DNA from: Bacteroidales bacterium
Lineage (GTDB): Bacteria; Bacteroidota; Bacteroidia; Bacteroidales; VadinHA17
Length of the DNA: 6,231 nucleotides
Direction: 5' to 3'
NCBI GenBank assembly: GCA_029935275.1
Contig: JAOZKQ010000129.1
Span: 1 to 6,231, forward strand
The notes beneath the pieces were generated by a model that was given only the letters and a program-made list of their open reading frames with translations, made no database searches and was not told the origin of the DNA. Positions 1 through 5,887 of the stretch are shown here, piece by piece (position 1 is the stretch's first letter; the number at the start of each line of letters is the position of its first letter). The position numbers and the translations under genes are program-made.

Positions 1-1833
1 CAAAGAAATCTGGAGAACAATGGAGCTGCCGTTATTTTGTGCTCGGATGACGGATTGACCTGGTCAGTTTTTAGTGATATTCAGCTTGAAATAGAAATGT
101 CATCTAACCCTGCGAGAAACATTCCGGGGAGGATTATTCTTACCGCTTCCCAATCCGATAGTAATATTGTCTATGCAGTAGTGGCCAGTGGTGGTTATTC
201 CAGTGAAGGCTTCCTGAAAGATATAGCATACACTATTCTCAGATCAAATGATGGTGGAATTAGCTGGGCAAAAACAAGTATGCCTGCAGGGGATGGTAGT
301 TGGGCTCGTCTTGCCTGGCATGCCCTGGTAATACAAGTGGATCCGTCTAATCCTGAGGTCGTTTATGCAGGTGGACTTGACGTTCATAAATCTACTGATG
401 GAGGAGATTCCTGGCAAAGAATCTCAGACTGGAAAGGGATGTACGCCGGTTATGGGGATAGGAGTTATGTACATGCAGATCAGCATAAAATATTATTTCT
501 TGATGGTTCTTCCAGTCATATTGTTTTTGCCACTGATGGTGGTGTTTTTTATTCAAGTGACGGCACTGAGGAATATCCGCAGACTGCTGAAAGAAACAAG
601 GCCTTTAACACACTTCAATATTATACCTGCGATATACACCCTGAGGAAGATAAGCAGTTCTTTATAGCAGGAACACAAGATAATGGAACTATGCGATACC
701 TTGATTATCCTGTGTCAGTTAGTGATATGGTTTCAGGTGGGGATGGCGCTTATTGTTTTTTTGACCAGGATGAACCAGGTACTTTCATCACTTCAGTATA
801 TAATAACAGGTATTATGTTTTTAAAACAAATGTAAATGATGAAACTTATTTGTTTGGAAACATTGATGATTATTATAGTGGAACCTTTATTAATCCTGCT
901 GATTTTGATAGCCGTTTAAATATATTATATGCAAATGCTACCACTTTTACCCTTGATCATAGGGACGAGTTATTAGTAATTAAAGATGCTACTCAAAACC
1001 CTGGAGGAACTTTTTTACCTCTTTCCACCGGTACAAGTGTTCCTTTTTCACATGTGAGAGTCTCGGAGTTTTCGCCTTTATCCTCATCTACTTTATTCCT
1101 GGGTACACAGTCAGGAGAGCTTTTTAAGGTAAAACATGCAGAGGCCTTTCCTGTGACTGAGAATATAACAGGTTCAGAATTCCCATCATCAAATATTTCC
1201 TGTGTTGATCTTGGTAATTCAGAGGAGGAGATAATTTTGTCATTTAGTAATTATGGAGTGGAATCTGTTTGGGAGTCTCAGGATGGAGGTTCTTCCTGGA
1301 GAAATGTTGAAGGCGATTTGCCGGATATGCCGGTGAGATGGATCATGTATCATCCCTCGTATTCCCGTAAGGCAATTGCTGCTACTGAGCTTGGTATCTG
1401 GGTTGCAGATGATCTGGATGAACAAGACATACATTGGAGGCCTGCAAATGATGGACTTGCAAATGTCCGTATAGATATGATTAAGTATCGCGAGTCAGAC
1501 CAGACTTTTCTGATCGCAAGCCATGGAAGAGGACTTTTTAGTACAAGCAATACAGGAACTTTGAATAGACCTCCTGATGCTGTCAGGAATAAGGACTTAA
1601 TGATTTATCCTAATCCAAATAATGGAAATTTCCGTCTGGATTTAAAACAAATCAAGGCTAAAGACGTATCTATTAATTCAGTAGATGGTAAAATCGTTTA
1701 TCATAAGGATCTTGATGGAAAGGCTGGTAGAGGAGATCTGCACTTTGATCTGAAAGGGATAGCTCCAGGTGTGTATTTTGTTCGGGTAAGAACTGATAAT
1801 CAGGTCTATGAGAGTAAATTTATTATTAAATAG
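1..1833 (+). CDS. Asp-box (BNR/sortilin-like) exported protein with T9SS type A sorting domain, 5' partial
   Basis: The reading frame is open from the first base of the window, so the gene starts upstream; the TTG at 37 is internal. Numbering codons from base 1, 610 residues are visible. Asp-box motifs of the SxDxGxxW type recur: CSDDGLTW (14-21), SNDGGISW (82-89), STDGGDSW (131-138), a degenerate ATDGGVFY (177-184) and SQDGGSSW (426-433). Such motifs mark beta-propeller blades of the BNR/VPS10 (sortilin-like) fold. The last ~80 residues (from about 530) form a T9SS C-terminal domain: IYPNPNNGNF, then a GxxVY strand, LKGIAPGVYFVRV and a final KFIIK. In this family the domain directs the protein through the outer membrane and is usually removed on anchoring or release. 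The protein is therefore inferred to be cell-surface or secreted. Asp-box folds occur in sialidases and other glycosidases, but no catalytic residues can be assigned here, so no enzyme activity is claimed. Confidence 0.9.
   Translation, partial: QRNLENNGAAVILCSDDGLTWSVFSDIQLEIEMSSNPARNIPGRIILTASQSDSNIVYAVVASGGYSSEGFLKDIAYTILRSNDGGISWAKTSMPAGDGSWARLAWHALVIQVDPSNPEVVYAGGLDVHKSTDGGDSWQRISDWKGMYAGYGDRSYVHADQHKILFLDGSSSHIVFATDGGVFYSSDGTEEYPQTAERNKAFNTLQYYTCDIHPEEDKQFFIAGTQDNGTMRYLDYPVSVSDMVSGGDGAYCFFDQDEPGTFITSVYNNRYYVFKTNVNDETYLFGNIDDYYSGTFINPADFDSRLNILYANATTFTLDHRDELLVIKDATQNPGGTFLPLSTGTSVPFSHVRVSEFSPLSSSTLFLGTQSGELFKVKHAEAFPVTENITGSEFPSSNISCVDLGNSEEEIILSFSNYGVESVWESQDGGSSWRNVEGDLPDMPVRWIMYHPSYSRKAIAATELGIWVADDLDEQDIHWRPANDGLANVRIDMIKYRESDQTFLIASHGRGLFSTSNTGTLNRPPDAVRNKDLMIYPNPNNGNFRLDLKQIKAKDVSINSVDGKIVYHKDLDGKAGRGDLHFDLKGIAPGVYFVRVRTDNQVYESKFIIK
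1588..1830 (+). other. T9SS type A C-terminal sorting domain (encoded segment)
   Basis: This segment encodes the last 81 residues of the Asp-box protein. It starts NKDLMIYPNPNNGNFRLDL, has a central strand pair around SVDGKIVY, then GIAPGVYFVRVRT and the basic-ended KFIIK at the stop. The order YPNP, then DGK.V, then L.G..PGVYFV, then K.I.K matches the Por secretion system C-terminal domain family (TIGR04183-like). It implies that the host carries a complete type IX secretion system elsewhere in its genome. Confidence 0.92.
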
Positions 1834-1848
1834 AAATAGTTAGGTATA

Positions 1849-2556
1849 ATGACAAGTGAAGAAAAAATAGAAAGGGCTTTTAAAAATAAAAGTTGGAATG
1901 AAGTTCAAACTACAGATTCCTGGAAAATATTTAAAATTATGGCTGAATTTGTTGAAGGTTTTGAAAAACTTTCACGAATAGGACCCTGTGTTTCAATCTT
2001 TGGGTCAGCTCGTACCACTCCGGACTCTGTTTATTTTAAACTGGCTGAAGAAATAGCTTTTCAACTGACTCATAAAGGTTATGGAGTTATTACCGGTGGA
2101 GGTCCCGGAATAATGGAGGCTGCAAATATGGGTGCTACAAAAGGAGGAGGAAAGTCTGTAGGTATAAATATTGACTTACCTTTTGAACAATCTGCCAACT
2201 TGTTTATCGATCCGGATAAGCTGATTACTTTTGATAATTTCTTTGTTCGTAAGGTTATGTTTATGAGGTATGCACAGGGTTTTATTGTACTTCCGGGAGG
2301 TTTTGGTACTCTTGATGAACTCTTTGAGGCAATTACCCTTATTCAGACTCAGAAAATTGGTAAATTTCCGATTATCCTGGCTGGTAAATCATACTGGAAA
2401 GGCCTGATGGATTGGATATTGGAGACTATGAGAGACGAAGAGCATAATATAAGTGATAAAGATATTGATTTATTCAGGATAGTGGATACTGCTGAAGAGG
2501 CTGTTAATGAGATTGATGCTTTTTATTCAAAATATATTCATGCTCCGAATTTCTGA
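1849..2556 (+). CDS. LOG-family (TIGR00730-type) Rossmann-fold nucleotide-binding protein
   Basis: A cytosolic 235-residue protein of the LOG family. The characterised reaction of this family is release of free base from nucleoside 5'-monophosphates (cytokinin riboside 5'-monophosphate phosphoribohydrolase). Diagnostic motifs are intact: FGSAR at 51-55 in the first Rossmann strand-loop, GGGPGIMEAAN at 83-93, the Arg-Lys pair R134-K135 in FFVRKVMF, and PGGFGTLDE at 149-157, the PGGxGTxxE signature holding the catalytic Glu. The ~45-residue lead before the Rossmann core makes it longer than minimal ~180-residue LOG proteins. The ATG lies 15 bp after the preceding stop, which suggests cotranscription with the exported Asp-box gene, although the products have no evident functional link. 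Only a weak AGG-like element (TTAGGTATA) precedes the start. Older databases label this family 'lysine decarboxylase', which its motifs do not support. The true substrate in this organism is unknown. Confidence 0.93.
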   Translation: MTSEEKIERAFKNKSWNEVQTTDSWKIFKIMAEFVEGFEKLSRIGPCVSIFGSARTTPDSVYFKLAEEIAFQLTHKGYGVITGGGPGIMEAANMGATKGGGKSVGINIDLPFEQSANLFIDPDKLITFDNFFVRKVMFMRYAQGFIVLPGGFGTLDELFEAITLIQTQKIGKFPIILAGKSYWKGLMDWILETMRDEEHNISDKDIDLFRIVDTAEEAVNEIDAFYSKYIHAPNF

Positions 2557-2645
2557 TTTGATATTAAATGTAATTTTTTCAAGTACTTATTTTTTGAAAA
2601 GCCTAATTATTGTTAATATTGTAAACATATATCGTTTTGGATACA
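2557..2645 (+). other. Intergenic region, AT-rich, before the SPOR-protein gene
   Basis: An 89-bp AT-rich spacer. It contains a weak A/T-only inverted repeat (TTTTCAA at 2576-2582, TTGAAAA at 2594-2600, 11-nt loop) with the palindrome AAGTACTT at 2581-2588 partly inside it. The repeat has too little G/C to call a terminator. A promoter candidate overlaps its right arm and is listed separately. No RNA gene is recognised. Confidence 0.5.
2593..2621 (+). promoter_or_regulatory. Candidate Bacteroidetes-type promoter for the SPOR-protein gene
   Basis: TTTG at 2593-2596 is followed after 17 bp by TAATATTG at 2614-2621, which matches the Bacteroidetes -7 consensus TAnnTTTG at five of six fixed positions. 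Transcription would begin near 2626-2628, giving a leader of about 20 nt to the ATG at 2646 or about 38 nt to the ATG at 2664. In such an AT-rich spacer a five-of-six match can arise by chance, so this is tentative. Confidence 0.35.
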
Positions 2646-3929
2646 ATGAATTTCTTCTGGGATATGCTAAGAAAAATTAGAGTTATATTTTTTCTGGGTC
2701 TGCTTATGTCTCCTTTGGTTTCTGTTGCGCAGGATGTTAGTATAAAAATTACTGCGCCGGAAGAAATTACAGCCGGGGAAGTGAATGTTATTTATATTCA
2801 TATTTCAAAGAGTAAACTTACAGGTTTTGCCCGTCTTCAACAAAATTTCCCTTTAGCTATTGGAGTTACCAAGGATGATCCGGGTGGTGGGGATTATAGT
2901 TTTAAAAACGGTAATATGAATATTATCTGGTTAAATCTTCCAAAAAGGGATGAAATTGTTATTCGCTATTATCTGGAAACGGACAAAACGGTTAAGGGGG
3001 ACTTTGATCTTTCAGGTAAATTCTCTTATATAGTGGATTCTGAGAGAAAAGAATTGTCGTTTGATCCTAAAGTTATTCACATAAAACCTTCACCTTTGGT
3101 GTCAGAGGATCAAATTGTGGATATTTACAAATTTGAAGGTAGCAGACCAGGCTATATGGAACCGGAGTATTCAATGTCTGCTGTTCTAAGGGAGAAGCCT
3201 TATCTTTCTGCTACAGGTGATGGATGGATTGTGAACCTTATTGTGAACAGGGGGGCATTGGAAAGTATGGCAAGGATTGAGGAGGTGGTTTCTACCCGTT
3301 TTACTGCAGAAAATATAGAATCGCATAATGCTGTTTTTAGCTTTAAAGATGGGGTAGTTAATTATAACTGGATGAATATTCCACCTGAAGATTTTTTCAC
3401 TGTTTCATATAAGCTCATTCCTCTGGATGGGAACCTGGATGATCAACCTGGAATCAGTGGAATGATCAGTTATATGAAGGATGGGGAGATGAATTCTTTA
3501 CAGATTTTTGAGAAAGATATTGCTTTCCATACTATGGATAAGTCTGAATTGGGAGAATATGTGTCTGCATTTGCTTCTGAAATGGAAGGAAGGTCGGTAC
3601 AAAGGCCGGTTGCAACGAAAATTATCAATGAAAAGGCACCTGATGAAAAGGGAATCTATTTTCGTGTTCAGATTTTGGCAACCAGTAAGTCGGTTGATGC
3701 AGAAAGATATTTTTCTAAACTTAAATTGGGCGGTATTTTCAAAGAACATATTGAGGGCTTATATAAATATACAACAGGAACTTTTACCCTGTATAAGGAT
3801 GCAAAGTATTATATTGAAAAGCTCAAAAAAGTTAACTTAACTGAAGCATTTGTGATTGCTTACCAGGATGGTGACCGGATTCCTGTAAGAAGAGCCTTGC
3901 GAATGACAAATCAGAAGTGGATTAAATAA
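2646..3929 (+). CDS. Secreted two-module protein with C-terminal SPOR-like domain, function unknown
   Basis: Predicted 427 residues. The start is placed at the first ATG; an in-frame TTG at 2637 is less likely. The ATG at 2664 is a real alternative, because it would give a classic signal peptide starting MLRKIR. The hydrophobic stretch VIFFLGLLMSPLVSVA is followed by Q29-D30, with cleavage likely after A28. Two homologous beta-rich modules follow. Module 1 is about 30-130, with A62-R63 and SFKNG...W95-LNLP. Module 2 is about 175-285, with A209-R210 and SFKDG...W242-MNIP. They align in register at an offset of 147 residues. After a linker, residues ~336-412 resemble a SPOR domain: it opens YFRVQILAT, as SPOR domains open with an aromatic-x-V-Q-[IL] strand, and closes EAFVIAYQDGDRIPV. 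SPOR domains bind denuded septal peptidoglycan, so a periplasmic, wall-associated role is inferred. The modules resemble no enzyme I can name. The gene lies between a LOG gene and an outer-membrane barrel gene. Confidence 0.85.
   Translation: MNFFWDMLRKIRVIFFLGLLMSPLVSVAQDVSIKITAPEEITAGEVNVIYIHISKSKLTGFARLQQNFPLAIGVTKDDPGGGDYSFKNGNMNIIWLNLPKRDEIVIRYYLETDKTVKGDFDLSGKFSYIVDSERKELSFDPKVIHIKPSPLVSEDQIVDIYKFEGSRPGYMEPEYSMSAVLREKPYLSATGDGWIVNLIVNRGALESMARIEEVVSTRFTAENIESHNAVFSFKDGVVNYNWMNIPPEDFFTVSYKLIPLDGNLDDQPGISGMISYMKDGEMNSLQIFEKDIAFHTMDKSELGEYVSAFASEMEGRSVQRPVATKIINEKAPDEKGIYFRVQILATSKSVDAERYFSKLKLGGIFKEHIEGLYKYTTGTFTLYKDAKYYIEKLKKVNLTEAFVIAYQDGDRIPVRRALRMTNQKWIK
3651..3887 (+). other. SPOR-like domain (encoded segment)
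   Basis: This segment encodes about residues 336-414 of the preceding protein. The pattern is an initial strand YFRVQILAT, a helix around SVDAERYFSKL, a second half with YTTGTFTLYKDAKYYIEKL, and a last strand EAFVIAYQDGDR. This alpha/beta order, with two pseudo-repeats each ending before an aromatic-rich strand, is that of SPOR domains. The assignment is by pattern only. Confidence 0.65.
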
Positions 3930-3963
3930 TGGTTTACCGGAACCACTGGAAAAATTTATGATT

Positions 3964-3994
3964 ATTGACATTTAAGTAAAATATAATAATTTTC
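3964..3994 (+). promoter_or_regulatory. Weak candidate promoter for the barrel/EF-hand gene
   Basis: ATTG at 3964-3967 is followed after 19 bp by TAATTTTC at 3987-3994, which matches TAnnTTTG except for the last base. Transcription would start near 3999-4001. That leaves only about 7 nt before the ATG at 4007 but about 16 nt before the ATG at 4016, so a functional promoter here would favour the second start. The short gap after the upstream gene also allows readthrough. Confidence 0.28.
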
Positions 3995-4006
3995 TGACCT
4001 TTACAT

Positions 4007-5341
4007 ATGTGGTTGATGAATAAATATCTTCTTAGCTTGATTCTTTTTGTGAGCATTTCAGCTTTTAGTTTTGCTCAGGAAGATTATTTTGATAGCCTTC
4101 TTATTGAAGAAATAAGGCTAGGTAATCCTGTTTATAAACCTGTTTTAGGATTAGGGATTGGAGTTTTTAACTTTTATGGAGATATAAATGATAATTTTAG
4201 AAACTTCTCAGCAGGTACACCCGGCTACAATTTTACCGTTTCTTCCTATATTGATAAAAAGCATTTGTGGAAAGCGGAATTCTATATTCTTGGTGGAAGT
4301 GTGACAGGCAATGAGAGAACTACTGAACGAAACCTGAATTTTCATAGTAAATTATTGAGTCTGGGTGCTAAAATCCATTATGATTTTATTCCTCTTATTG
4401 ATTTGAAAAAAGTTTCTGTTTCTCCTTATGTTGAGGCGGGTATTGGAACTTTGCAATTTGGCGCAAAAGGTGACCTTAAAGATCAATATGGTAATTCATA
4501 CATCTATGCTCCGGATGGTACAATCCGGAATCAGATGGATGAAATTATAACCAGAGATTTTTCTTATGAATCTGATCTACGTGAGCAAGACTTATATGGA
4601 CAGGGTAAGTATTCACAATTTGGGGTTATGTTCCCGGTAGGGATTGGCTTTACTGCTTCCCTTTCAAAAAGAGTAAGTGTAAGGTTGGGAACTACCTTCA
4701 ATTTTACTACAACTGACCTTATTGATAATGTGAGTTCAAAAAGTGTGGGTGTTGAATCCAATAACCGGCCTGATTTCTTTTCTTACTCTTTTGTTTCAGT
4801 TCGACTTGATCTATTCTCCAGGCCAGAGTTTAAAAAGCAAGATCTAATGTATGCCGATTTTGAGGAGGATGATATCCTGGTTGGTGATGAAGATAATGAC
4901 TGGGTACTGGATATGGCTGATGAATGTCCTCATACACCTCTGGGGGTGGAAGTTGATTCTCTTGGTTGCCCGCTTGACGAGGATATGGACGGTGTGCCCG
5001 ACTATATTGATAATGAGGAAAATACACCGTTTAATGCATTCGTTGACGAGCAGGGGCAGCAAATTCCTGATTCAGTATTAATTGAGATGCTTAAGCCCGG
5101 TGAAGCTATTGACAGAGCTGATCTGGATTACTATTTACTTATGGCCAGGGAGCAGGATGAGAAAATAATTTCAAGACCAACCGGAGTTCCTGCCAAGTTT
5201 AAGGAGTTTGACCTGGATAATGATGATTATCTCTCATTTGAAGAATTATTGGATGGGATCACTCGTTTCTTTGATTTTAAAACTTTCTTATCCCTTAAAG
5301 ATATTTATGAAATGATGGAGTTTTATTTCTTACAGGAGTAA
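4007..5341 (+). CDS. Outer-membrane beta-barrel protein with thrombospondin type 3 repeats and C-terminal EF-hand
   Basis: Predicted 444 residues; an alternative ATG at 4016 would start MNKYLLS and give a more typical signal peptide. The signal peptide ends FSFAQ-ED near residue 24. Residues ~35-275 are rich in alternating aromatic and glycine strands (GLGIGVFNFYGDI, PYVEAGIGTLQFG, FSYSFVSVRLDLF), as in small outer-membrane barrels. Next come two DxDxD calcium-type repeats. The first is DEDNDWVLD at 294-302, with Trp where Gly is usual, then DECPHTP and GCPL; C307 and C321 could pair. The second is DEDMDGVPD at 324-332, which lacks the cysteine (NEENTP). Such repeats usually lead into an OmpA peptidoglycan-binding domain. 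Here the C-terminus instead holds a near-perfect EF-hand loop, DLDNDDYLSFEE at 402-413 (ligand positions D1, D3, D5, S9, E12), and an aromatic/acidic tail ending EFYFLQE. A calcium-dependent, envelope-located role is inferred. The stop faces the smpB stop across 11 bp. Confidence 0.87.
   Translation: MWLMNKYLLSLILFVSISAFSFAQEDYFDSLLIEEIRLGNPVYKPVLGLGIGVFNFYGDINDNFRNFSAGTPGYNFTVSSYIDKKHLWKAEFYILGGSVTGNERTTERNLNFHSKLLSLGAKIHYDFIPLIDLKKVSVSPYVEAGIGTLQFGAKGDLKDQYGNSYIYAPDGTIRNQMDEIITRDFSYESDLREQDLYGQGKYSQFGVMFPVGIGFTASLSKRVSVRLGTTFNFTTTDLIDNVSSKSVGVESNNRPDFFSYSFVSVRLDLFSRPEFKKQDLMYADFEEDDILVGDEDNDWVLDMADECPHTPLGVEVDSLGCPLDEDMDGVPDYIDNEENTPFNAFVDEQGQQIPDSVLIEMLKPGEAIDRADLDYYLLMAREQDEKIISRPTGVPAKFKEFDLDNDDYLSFEELLDGITRFFDFKTFLSLKDIYEMMEFYFLQE
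4886..5029 (+). repeat. Two thrombospondin type 3 calcium-binding repeats (encoded)
   Basis: These are protein-level repeats at residues ~294-341. Copy 1 runs DEDNDWVLD, DECPHTP, GVEVDSLGCPL; copy 2 runs DEDMDGVPD, IDNEENTP, and continues FVDEQGQQIPDS. The shared order is acidic DxDxD loop, then TP, then a VD..G turn. Copy 2 has lost both cysteines, so only one disulfide (C307-C321) is possible. Confidence 0.8.
5210..5245 (+). other. EF-hand calcium-binding loop (encoded)
   Basis: This segment encodes residues 402-413, DLDNDDYLSFEE. Acidic ligands sit at loop positions 1, 3 and 5, a hydrophobic Leu at 8, Ser at 9 and the bidentate Glu at 12. The only departure from consensus is Asp instead of Gly at position 6. 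Flanking residues (AKFKEF before, LLDGITRFF after) can form the two helices. Only one loop is seen, whereas canonical EF-hands are usually paired. Confidence 0.8.
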
Positions 5342-5352
5342 CAGAATAATAG

Positions 5353-5805
5353 TTAATATTTCCTTAGCCTGTCTAAATCCCTTTTTGCATCTTTTTTCTT
5401 CAATGTTTCACGCTTATCATATTCCCTTTTTCCTTTAGCCAGTGCTATTTCAAGTTTGGCAAGCCCACGGCTATTCATAAATATTCTTAAAACAACAATG
5501 GTTAAGCCTTTTTCATTAACCTTCTTTTCTAACTTATTTAATTCTTTTCTGTTAAGCAGAAGTTTACGGTCTTGCTCCGGGATATGATTGGCATAACCCC
5601 GATGGGAATATTCGGAAATATTCATATTATGAACATAGAGTTCATGGTTAACAAATGAACAATAAGCTTCTACCAGGCTTACTTTACCTTCCCTGACCGA
5701 TTTTATTTCAGTGCCGGTTAGTCGTATGCCTGCAGTAAATTTTTCAAGGAATTCATAATTGAACCACGCCTTCTTATTCTTGATATTTATTGTTCCCTGT
5801 TTCAT
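5353..5805 (-). CDS. smpB: SsrA (tmRNA)-binding protein SmpB
   Basis: SmpB binds tmRNA and delivers it to ribosomes stalled on mRNAs lacking a stop codon, where trans-translation tags the nascent chain for degradation. The 150-residue length is normal for the family. Signature segments occur in order: NKKAWFNYEFLE (10-21), AGIRLTGTEIKSVREGK (25-41), EAYCSF (46-51), DRKLLLNRKE (79-88), LAKLEIALAKGK, then YDKRETLKKKDAKRDLDR near the end. The basic C-terminal tail, needed for tmRNA accommodation, is complete. One small departure is Val where many SmpB proteins have Pro in the 'TIVPL' strand (TIVVL here); E. coli has Ala there, so this is not damage. The gene is divergent from miaA and convergent with the barrel gene. 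A good promoter lies just upstream. The tmRNA gene itself is not in this window. Confidence 0.98.
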   Translation of the reverse strand: MKQGTINIKNKKAWFNYEFLEKFTAGIRLTGTEIKSVREGKVSLVEAYCSFVNHELYVHNMNISEYSHRGYANHIPEQDRKLLLNRKELNKLEKKVNEKGLTIVVLRIFMNSRGLAKLEIALAKGKREYDKRETLKKKDAKRDLDRLRKY

Positions 5806-5887
5806 TTTGTTAAATGTTGGGCAAATTTAGTTAATTTTATCAGCAAACAATTTTAGCTTTAACAGTTTTGCTTTTTTTAATAAGAAT
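5806..5887. other. Divergent intergenic region between smpB and miaA
   Basis: An 82-bp AT-rich spacer that must hold both divergent promoters unless miaA is transcribed otherwise. The smpB promoter is clear. For miaA only partial matches to TAnnTTTG are visible on the plus strand (TAGCTTTA at 5854-5861 and CAGTTTTG at 5863-5870), neither with a convincing -33 element. A run of seven T's at 5872-5878 sits just before the start codon. Confidence 0.5.
5822..5851 (-). promoter_or_regulatory. Bacteroidetes-type promoter of smpB
   Basis: Read on the minus strand, a perfect TAAATTTG (complement of 5829-5822) matches the -7 consensus TAnnTTTG. Eighteen bases upstream is ATTG (complement of 5851-5848), suitable as a -33 element; an overlapping TTTG lies only 14 bp away, which is too close. 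The predicted start of transcription is near 5816-5818, giving a short leader of roughly 12 nt before the smpB ATG at 5805. The leader is A-rich and has no Shine-Dalgarno sequence, as is usual in this phylum. Confidence 0.62.

Noticed and set aside
37..39. TTG as the start codon of the first gene
   Set aside because: The same frame is open back to base 1 (reading QRNLENNGAAVILCS...), and the TTG falls inside an Asp-box lead-in, so the gene continues upstream.
1240..1550. Minus-strand open frames within the Asp-box gene
   Set aside because: They lie antisense to well-supported coding sequence, have no recognisable motifs and no initiation signals; they are shadows.
1849..2556. Lysine decarboxylase as the function of the LOG gene
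   Set aside because: The PGGxGTxxE and GGGPGIMEAAN motifs belong to the LOG nucleotide phosphoribohydrolase family; there is no PLP-binding lysine context.
2576..2600. TTTTCAA/TTGAAAA inverted repeat after the LOG gene, considered as a terminator
   Set aside because: The stem is almost entirely A/T with an 11-nt loop, so predicted stability is low; it also overlaps the promoter candidate.
3508..3840. Plus-strand 110-codon open frame in a second frame inside the SPOR-protein gene
   Set aside because: It overlaps the conserved SPOR-like region in another frame, and its product is low-complexity basic/hydrophobic sequence without motifs.
3930..3945. TGGTT/AACCA hairpin just after the SPOR-protein stop, considered as a terminator
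   Set aside because: It has only a 5-bp stem and no following T-tract, so it is too weak to call an intrinsic terminator.
4830..5081. Open frames on both strands over the type 3 repeat region
   Set aside because: The repetitive acidic codons (GAT/GAA) of the real gene suppress stops in the other frames; the alternative products show no domain features.
5332..5372. ACAGG/CCTGT and TAAC/GTTA inverted repeats across the convergent 3' ends, considered as a bidirectional terminator
   Set aside because: The stems are 5 and 4 bp; the inner one is mostly the two facing TAA stop codons, and the outer one has a 31-nt loop. Chance is a sufficient explanation.
5854..5870. TAGCTTTA and CAGTTTTG as a miaA promoter
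   Set aside because: Each misses one consensus base and has no acceptable -33 element at the right distance, so I do not call either as a feature.
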